Source: Rhodococcus sp. IEGM 1409
Lineage (GTDB): Bacteria > Actinomycetota > Actinomycetes > Mycobacteriales > Mycobacteriaceae
NCBI RefSeq assembly: GCF_030056735.1
Contig: NZ_JASHKN010000004.1
Location: forward strand, 277,412-341,411
DNA: 64,000 bases
Direction: 5' to 3'
In this document: one piece after another, positions 62,601-64,000 of the stretch
Layout of the letters: each line of letters opens with the position of its first letter
Numbering within the stretch: position 1 is the stretch's first letter
The notes under the pieces: generated by a model
Told to the model about the DNA's origin: nothing
Database searches by the model: none
The model's input: only the letters and a program-made list of their open reading frames with translations
Made by a program: the position numbers and the translations under genes

Positions 62601-64000
62601 AGGCTCCGGTTTCTCGCCTGCATCGATGCGGTGGAACGCCGACGCAAGTTCCGGCACGAGGAGGCGCCAGGAGACACCGTCGACCGAGAGGTGGTGGATC
62701 ACCAGGAGCAACCGGCCGGTGTTGCGCACGCCGGCCAACCAGACGACACGGACCATCACACCCCGGCTGGGGTCGAGTTCTCGGCGTGCACCGCCCAAGG
62801 CGTCGACGATCGCCGCGTCGAACACTGCGGTGCCCGGCTCGGCCTCCACCTCGAGTACCTGGCAGATGTCCTCGGCTGCAACAGATCCAGGCTCGTCGAC
62901 GACGAGCCTGCGCTCGTCACCGAGCTCGAGGCGAGCCCGAAGGATGTCGTGACGATCGAGTACGACTTGAAGCGCTGCGGTCAACTGCTCCACACTGTGG
63001 AGTCCTTGCGGCGCATTGAGAAGGGTGGCCTGAGAGAACGAATCGAGCCCTTGGTGGTCGGCGCCGAGCCGGTCGAGCCACCACTGCGCTACCGGCAACA
63101 AGGGCACGTGGCCGACGCCGCCTCCGGGAAGTTCCTCGAGCACCTCGGGTTCGTCGTCCTTGGTCGACGCCAGCAATACCGCAAGACCGGCGACCGATTT
63201 CACCTCGAAGACGTCCCGCGGGGTGAACACGAGTCCCGCGTCGCGGGCGCGGGCGACAAGCTGAATCGACATGATCGAATCGCCGCCCATCGAGAAGAAC
63301 GAGTCGTCGACGCCCACCGATTCGACGCCCAGGACATCGACGAACAGGGCGGCCAGCGTGCGCTCGGTATCGGATTCGGCAGCCCGCGAGCGTGCCTGGG
63401 TTACCCGGAAGTCGGGAACCGGCAGGGCTCGGCGGTCGAGCTTTCCGTTGGCAGTCATCGGAAGTTCGTCGAGGACTACCACCACTGCGGGAACCATGTA
63501 CGGGGCCAGAGCCGAACCCGCGAACGCAATGACGGCCTCGGGATCCACAGTCTGAGCGTCGCTGGCAGGCACGACGTATCCGACGATCCGTGCGGCGCCG
63601 CCGTCACGTTCGTGCGTCGTCACCACGGAATGTGCGACGCCGGGATAGCGAGCGAGAACTGCCTCGATCTCGCCGAGTTCGATGCGGAATCCGCGAATCT
63701 TGACCTGGAAATCCCCGCGGCCCTGGTATTCGAGTTCTCCGTTCTTGTTCCACCGGGCGAGGTCGCCGGTGCGGTACATCCGCGTGCCCGCATCGCCCGC
63801 GGGATTGGGTACGAACCGTTCGGCGGTGGTGCCCGCGCGATTGCGGTAGCCGCGGGCGAGTCCGTCGCCGCTGACGTACAACTCCCCCGTCACTCCGACC
63901 GGGACGCGGTGTAGGCGATTGTCGAGAACCCACGCGGTGATGCCTGTCGACGGCCGTCCGATGGTTACCCGATCGGTCGGTGACATCGGCTCGGTGATGC
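46677..64000 (-). CDS. Giant non-ribosomal peptide synthetase, N-terminus beyond window
   Basis: At least 5,773 residues are encoded and the frame is open at the right edge, where it enters inside an adenylation domain; the true start lies outside. Domain order on the protein is (A)-T-E | C-A-T | C-A-T-E | C-A-T | C-A-T-TE. Each T carries the phosphopantetheine Ser (codons at about 63276, 58647, 55383, 50766 and 47589 on the plus coordinates). Both condensation domains after E are DCL type (SPLQSGxLFH), the other two LCL type (SLAQKRMWFLNQFD). The terminal thioesterase (GWSLGG) releases the product. Five residues are accounted for here; earlier modules would be on the right. Confidence 0.97.
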   Translation of the reverse strand, partial: ITEPMSPTDRVTIGRPSTGITAWVLDNRLHRVPVGVTGELYVSGDGLARGYRNRAGTTAERFVPNPAGDAGTRMYRTGDLARWNKNGELEYQGRGDFQVKIRGFRIELGEIEAVLARYPGVAHSVVTTHERDGGAARIVGYVVPASDAQTVDPEAVIAFAGSALAPYMVPAVVVVLDELPMTANGKLDRRALPVPDFRVTQARSRAAESDTERTLAALFVDVLGVESVGVDDSFFSMGGDSIMSIQLVARARDAGLVFTPRDVFEVKSVAGLAVLLASTKDDEPEVLEELPGGGVGHVPLLPVAQWWLDRLGADHQGLDSFSQATLLNAPQGLHSVEQLTAALQVVLDRHDILRARLELGDERRLVVDEPGSVAAEDICQVLEVEAEPGTAVFDAAIVDALGGARRELDPSRGVMVRVVWLAGVRNTGRLLLVIHHLSVDGVSWRLLVPELASAFHRIDAGEKPEPSYSGTSVRRWSYALRDIAPGRRVELPRWRSILEGADPLIGTRPLDPRLDTFDSVGRVVADVPVELSETVLTTLPALFGGSVNDGLVAALALALTQWRQAQGIRTDNVLVSMEGHGREAHVVPGADVLHTVGWFTSVFPMRIDLADIDIANVMSSGPETAVVLKRVKEELLGVPDSGIGYGVLRYLDEVGRAALEDLRQPQISFNYLGRFSGTEAGEALGDWALARDVDLEAAAQSDMPVGSVLDVNVVTTEISGAPHIGATIAYPTAVLADGDVRAIAELWVQALRALATYAEQSERGGLTPSDIDLIDLDQESIDRLELEFPTLTDVWSLSPLQSGLLFHARYAEHTVDAYTVQLALELDGVDASRLHRAAQALLDRHENLRAAFTTDTGGRSVQVISSAVDVPWTEIDISPLAPTEQATEIRELLHADRVRGFDMDTPPLLRFLLLRTGDDAYRLILTNHHILLDGWSMPLLVRDLLTLYATDSDHSAIPRVHPYRDYLSWISTRDESVSIEAWDEALRGLDDPTLLTGTHVVDEDGATSRSTTTALGERETELLRGFVRSRGLTTASLIQVAWGIVLAELLGRDDVVFGGTVSGRPPQVPGVESMVGLFINTVPVRVRLDPRESLAALCVRVQTEQARLSDHHHVGLSHITSAVGGAASFDTLTVFESYPVDRGGLSSGTDIAGMHVLDVHDAEDAAHYPLAIVASAADGRLRLKFEYFPGVLGDHDIDAIADRLLRTLELITAQPDLPLAKLRLMPDSQVQQLVPARGKQGRSVRTLDRIFVDTASRFPERIALSCGDRKMTYRELDEASNQWARVLISEGAGPDSRVAICVERSFDSVAAVWAITKTGGAFVPIDPRYPSDRISFMLEDSASALGMTTAAHAPRGGGATKWLELDDPTSIARLAGVSTAPLREDERRGTTRLENTAYLIYTSGSTGRPKGVVVTHTGLENFADEQRHRYGLTENSRALHFASPSFDASVLEYLLAFAVGGELVVAPTTVYGGTELADVLREGHVTHAFITPAALTSVDPEGIDELTTITVGGEAPSADLVRTWAPGRSFVNVYGPTETTISCNLSDPIPAGDKVHLGPPNRGFSEVVLDRRLQPVSVGVPGELYVAGVGLARGYHGRSPLTSERFVANPYGEPGERMYRTGDVVRWRSDRTIEYLGRSDFQVKIRGFRIELGEVDTALGQLPGVEYAVTLAVRGPSEEQALAAYVVCDDEHPVTAEDIRAAARKVLPAHMVPASVVVLDELPLTGVGKVDRAALPKPRFDTDAETFTAPTTELERLVAGVFEDVLGVTPIGIDTHFFDVGGNSLTATRVIARVNALLGTDIGVRGLFESPTVRQLSRLAESVGRGEHPRPPLTRRSRPDPLPVSLAQKRMWFLNQFDVTSPAYNVPLAVRLDGDLDFAALQDAVADVLGRHESLRTKFPSIDGQPVQQVVSAEAVMPILEPEIVAAAQVSDRILELASEGFDASVDVPIRCAVLRVDGDARRHVLVIVVHHIVADGFSMNPLAVDVAAAYAARSAGSAPNWSELAVQYGDFAMWQHEVLGSEEDPDSALTRQLDYWKDRLAGLGEPIALPTSFPRPAKPSMAGSVHRFAVSPKIHRALTDLAREHGSTMFMVMHAGLAVLAARLAGSEDIAIGTPVAGRGEAELDHLVGMFVNTLVLRTQITPDSSFEDVLAQVREGDLGAFQHADLPFERLVDALDPERSTSHTPLFQILIEFRNNALPQLELPGLSVSGVEFDLPVAKFDLQLAVTEHYGADGNSDGIDAEFIYATDLFDGEMIESFSHRLITLLDAVSRDPSTPTGDIDVVGADERRQMLTEWNTHAEPAAADNIADRFFEAVAAHPSSTAVNDSDGAMTYAELDGRANRLARILISRGIGPESVVAVAMPRTTDLVLALVAVIKTGAAYLPVDITYPAERMRFLFDDARPVCLVTTGGFRNDLPSEIIESGIDIVELGSPEIAVRLDHSAPHRITDADRTTPLLPDAVAYVIYTSGSTGRPKGVQVSHRNVMTLMDNTSPTFGFDDTDVWTMFHSYAFDFSVWELWGPLLHGGRLVVVDYYTTRSPDMFHELLRRERVTVLNQTPTAFYQLAEADRAYTPNGTEPDLALRYVVFGGEALDLGQLRKWYDRRTDTAPTLVNMYGITETTVHVSRIGLDRNDSEHASASIIGRAVPGLSVYVLDRRLNLVPPGVVGEMYVAGDQVTRGYLGKPALTSVRFLPDPFGSSGDRMYRSGDLARWNDAGQLEYVGRSDFQVKVRGFRIELGEIEAAMLRCPGVAASVALVRTDGASPRIVGYVVAETGSAVDSATVTDFVSAELAEYMVPTAIVVLESLPLTVNGKLDRRSLPAPDFAVIGTTETTRAPATATEAVLADLFAEVLGRGSIGVDDSFFGLGGDSIMSIQLVSRAKSAGLIFTPRDVFEAKTVAGLTKVLLVESAEAAPVLTELPGGGVGTLPLTPIMEWLVERSRGDLSMIRSYSQSALIALPADVSGPALERALQTILDRHDVLRARLDTATHQLEIREPGSVAASDVLRRTSIVSTSGEDFLRAAEAAMQDASSRLAPEHGKMISAVWLDPVSANGNQAEAGRLLLVLHHLAVDGVSWRMLVPGLVTAYASAFDGESPMLPPGGTSIRRWATALAETAADRRDEVQLWSRMRADEPLLGTRVLDPAVDIGSTVDRVSVDVPTSVTENIISTVPRHFGGSVNDGLLAALAIAVTAWRRSRGQRSGEVLLNLEGHGREENAAPGADLSRTVGWFTTLFPVRIDLTGLNVVDALSGGTTAASAVKLVKETLLDIPDNGIGFGMLKYLDRNEELRKLPTPQISFNYLGRFAGSDPEHGEVPWLPISEVTLDEAHSGELAAASVLDINAVTTDTAHGPILRATWSFPRGILSEAEVTELAELWARALGALSSYVDEHSERELTPTDLDLVTADQQSIEQLERRFPDLTDIWSLSPLQSGMLFHAQFDETEIDPYMVQLTLELGGRVEAPRLRHAAQALVDRHPSLRAGFVSAPGGRALQVIRSGVEISWTEIDLSGAEDSELAFAQLLESDRAERFDMETAPLIRFMLVRIGPDAARFVVTNHHILLDGWSTPLLLRDLLTLYATDGDPEILPRVQSYRDYLTWISKQEPETSLRAWQEALRGVDTSTHLSQAGTAAETVASDIHSYSLPTERAETLRAFARSRGLTMATLVQVAWGIVLAELLGRDDVVFGGTVSGRPPQVSGVESIVGLFINTVPVRVRLDARETLAELAIRIQSEQASLLDHHHIGLSDIAGAVGAAGSFDTLTVFESYPVDEAALTAETDIAGMHVLGIDGRDSAHYPIAVVASESHTLNLKMEYLPTHFSAREVAKITERVGIVLEHLASAPDQPLARLQVLTEFESRDLAPVFGSPGRSARTLPEILADVSATYPDRIALSAGGRSMTYAELDRRSNQLARAMIRRGAGPETSVAIGIERSIESVLAVWAVAKTGAAFVPVDPTYPADRIEHMLSDSEVLFGLTVIDAIETLPPIVSWLVLGEEAFDDDVATSCTLPIAQDERPAPVVMDNAAYVVYTSGSTGRPKGVVVTHTGLDSFALDQQRRFHADHHSRTLHFATPSFDGAIFEYLQAFGVGATMVIVPTDIYGGAELASLIRREHVTHAFVTTAALATVDPAGLDEFRHVVVGGEALPPHLVGLWAPGREFVNAYGPTETTVMADISEPMTVGAPITIGGPIRGVHEMILDSRLQPVPVGAPGELYIAGIGLARGYHRRPGLTSERFVADPFGKPGDRMYRTGDIASWRSDHTIEYVGRSDFQVKIRGFRIELGEVDAQITAMATVTNCVTLGVDGPAGATVLASYLTVGEGSTLTGTEITAHLAGRVPSHMVPASIMIVDELPRTAVGKLDRQALPTPEFTGTAVEFRAPGTSLERRIADAFIDVLGVERVGMDDNFFELGGNSLIATRVVSRLNSALNIDVGVRVLFEAPTTAQLAERLSNAVTAVGTVPLTPMERDGNVPLSLAQKRMWFLNQFDTRSAAYNIPLAVRLTGDLDVTAMQQAIADVVERHETLRTVFPAVGGDPIQNVLTADEAIPPVREMTLGEHELAERMQRLATTGFDVSVDLPLRVALFRLDADEPVHILFVVVHHICADGSSMAPLARDVMAAYLARTAGTEPTWAPLEVQYADFTLWQHQVLGSEDDPESVISRQLHYWSEQLAGLDDVIALPTDHPRPVQQTFHGDRFTFDIDANTHRALADLSRSHGVTMFMALHGALAVLMSKLSGADEVTIGTPIAGRGQAALDHLVGMFVNTLVLRTSVDPDITFAELVEHIREIDLAAFQNSDLPFERLVDVINPTRSTSYSPLFQVALELQNNEPAHFHLPGLDIDGLTVETKFAKEDLELIVDEKFDESGAPAGMSAAFDFATDLFEPGTIRRFADRLRLILDAVGREPATRIADIGILAADETAALVPASGAAATRARVWPEILAEAVASNPDAPALSSRERSMTYRELDEESTKLARALCRRGVGPEDFVALGLPRSAAEIVAIWAVTKTGAAFLPVDPNYPDDRINHMLDDSRAVLGITDDAHRSQLPDTVEWMVLDEAETVEEIDGQSVAAITDRDRAIPLHHGHPAYLIYTSGSTGKPKGVIVTHLGLSNLNAEEHQRFNVQPYSRISHLASPSFDASVFELMMAFGSGACLVVIPPTVFGGSELADIFAEEHVSHAFITPTALSSIESSALPELRVLAVGGEACPPELVDIWGRDRRMFNGYGPTESTIQASVSEPMRPGKEINIGRPAIGFAGLVLDGHLKPVPVGVIGELYVTGPGLARGYHNRPDLTADRFVADPFGEPGQRMYRTGDLVRWRSDSTLEYLGRSDFQIKVRGFRIELGEIDSVLMAHPSVYFAATLGHEAPSGETMIASYIQPVDGQTVDDWELRRHLSSRLPAHMVPGAIVVVDRIPVTPVGKLDRKALPTPSFERRTVPYAPPTNGTERTVVDVFETVLGHEHIGVDDDFFELGGTSIVATRITIELEKRLGLRVPLQALFLDPTPAGVARAADGMDAHSPDDSSDLLAPMITLRAGSDRAPLFFVHPGIGLSWGYAEFVKHLELDQPVYGLQLPSLSGGPSFDSLTELADDYANRIAAVTSTGPIHLAGWSLGGVIAHAVAHSLTRSGRDVTLSILDSYPSSDSDQPAELSVSELLAGLAMPAGSKTVETFEEAAKLLERTLGAGIGIEAEHLARISRGYSHSVELTNQHQPPVHAGDIEFFVAGRSTENGHDVAEWRHFVAGDIRVVEVDCEHNQMIEPVPAMTIAVRLREVIAQWGV
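50640..53815 (-). other. NRPS module 4: C(DCL)-A-T
   Basis: The condensation domain has NHHILLDGWSTPLL, DCL type, consistent with following an epimerase. The pocket read by eye is D-G-F-F-V-G-A-V-M-K, not matched to a known code; a hydrophobic residue is likely. The carrier is FFELGGNSLIA. Boundaries are approximate. Confidence 0.85.
52948..52994 (-). repeat. 47-bp exact repeat in NRPS C domain, copy in module 4
   Basis: Identical over 47 bp to 60835-60881 in the module 2 condensation domain, with flanks that differ every few bases. Both encode the same VAWGIVLAELLGRDDVVFG segment. Confidence 0.9.
53816..58499 (-). other. NRPS module 3: C(LCL)-A(Thr)-T-E
   Basis: The condensation domain has VVHHIVADGFSMNPL. 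The adenylation pocket, read by eye, is D-F-W-N-V-G-M-V-H-K, the classic threonine code family (DFWN[I/V]GMVHK). The carrier is FFGLGGDSIMS, followed by an epimerase (HHLAVDGVSWRML; LEGHGREEN). The residue is therefore predicted to be L-Thr activated and then epimerised to D-allo-Thr. Boundaries are approximate. Confidence 0.85.
58500..61705 (-). other. NRPS module 2: C(DCL)-A-T
   Basis: The condensation domain has NHHILLDGWSMPLL. The adenylation domain has YLIYTSGSTGRPKGVVVTH and GPTETTISC. Reading the ten Stachelhaus positions by eye against GrsA gives D-A-L-F-T-G-V-I-S-K, which I do not match to a known code; the pocket looks neutral and hydrophobic. The carrier motif is FFDVGGNSLTA. Boundaries are approximate. 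Confidence 0.85.
60835..60881 (-). repeat. 47-bp exact repeat in NRPS C domain, copy in module 2
   Basis: The partner of 52948-52994. It suggests duplication or gene conversion between the two DCL-type condensation domains. Confidence 0.9.
61706..64000 (-). other. NRPS module 1: (A)-T-E
   Basis: Counting from 64000, the first part is the C-terminal half of an adenylation domain (GELYVSGDGLARGYRNR, RMYRTGDLARW, FQVKIRGFRIELGEIEAVL, NGKLDRRALP). The carrier FFSMGGDSIMS and an epimerisation domain follow (HHLSVDGVSWRLL; MEGHGREAH). The substrate pocket lies outside the window, so the residue is unknown, but it is presented as the D form. Boundaries are approximate. Confidence 0.9.

Noticed and set aside
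62217-63914. A 565-codon plus-strand frame inside the NRPS gene
   Set aside because: It lies opposite the epimerase and carrier domains with intact motifs; no promoter or ribosome-binding site was found.

Overview
The window is high-G+C actinobacterial DNA from a mycolic-acid-containing genus, most likely Rhodococcus of the erythropolis/qingshengii type. The evidence is InhA next to ferrochelatase, the actinobacterial mutA-mutB-meaB set, GuaB1, IdeR-type iron boxes, frequent GTG starts and a very large NRPS. From memory, gene order follows two M. tuberculosis blocks. Bases 1-14.5 kb match Rv1484 (inhA) to Rv1496 (meaB). Bases 19.4-40.7 kb match Rv1841c-Rv1847 and ndh (Rv1854c), with Rhodococcus-specific insertions.

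Layout. 1-1.7 kb: end of inhA, then ferrochelatase. 1.7-3.3 kb: small island with two putative DNA-binding proteins and a minimal zincin. 3.5-6.9 kb: conserved actinobacterial proteins and an NfeD/SPFH membrane pair, closed by a perfect 19-bp hairpin. 6.9-8.9 kb: minus-strand membrane proteins and a small HTH protein with phased repeats at its own promoter. 9.3-14.5 kb: methylmalonyl-CoA mutase operon and its terminator. 14.5-21.9 kb: TauE/SafE exporter behind a Cys-rich leader peptide, then a tight minus-strand run (two CNNM/CBS transport proteins, a conserved protein, CoA transferase, OsmC, nucleoside hydrolase) that starts from a hairpin-rich leader. 22.2-29.7 kb: GuaB1, DMT transporter, two DEAD-box helicases and gnd. 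30-31.4 kb: BlaI/M56 pair with an operator.

31.5-39.2 kb is the most interesting accessory region. It holds a membrane DUF2156 (phosphatidylglycerol lysyltransferase-like) protein and a FecCD/FecE siderophore-iron ABC transporter whose first permease carries an RDD domain. Next come an iron-regulated protein of unknown function and a probable small RNA. Three IdeR-like boxes lie within 1 kb. The candidate sRNA (about 38513-38649) has a well-spaced promoter overlapped by an IdeR box, three hairpins and a 16-bp intrinsic terminator. It sits directly upstream of the Rv1847-type thioesterase, the position expected for the mycobacterial iron sRNA MrsI (ncRv11846).

39.2-46.6 kb: type II NADH dehydrogenase, a 36-residue membrane peptide, an ArsR-SRPBCC fusion regulator, a decayed gene fragment, a diguanylate cyclase preceded by a 53-bp palindrome, a DUF5709 protein and a secreted lipase. 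46.7-64 kb: one NRPS gene on the minus strand, truncated by the window edge, with order (A)-T-E | C-A-T | C-A-T-E | C-A-T | C-A-T-TE. It should release a peptide whose last five residues are D-X, X, D-Thr (or D-allo-Thr), X, X. I recognise no characterised product.
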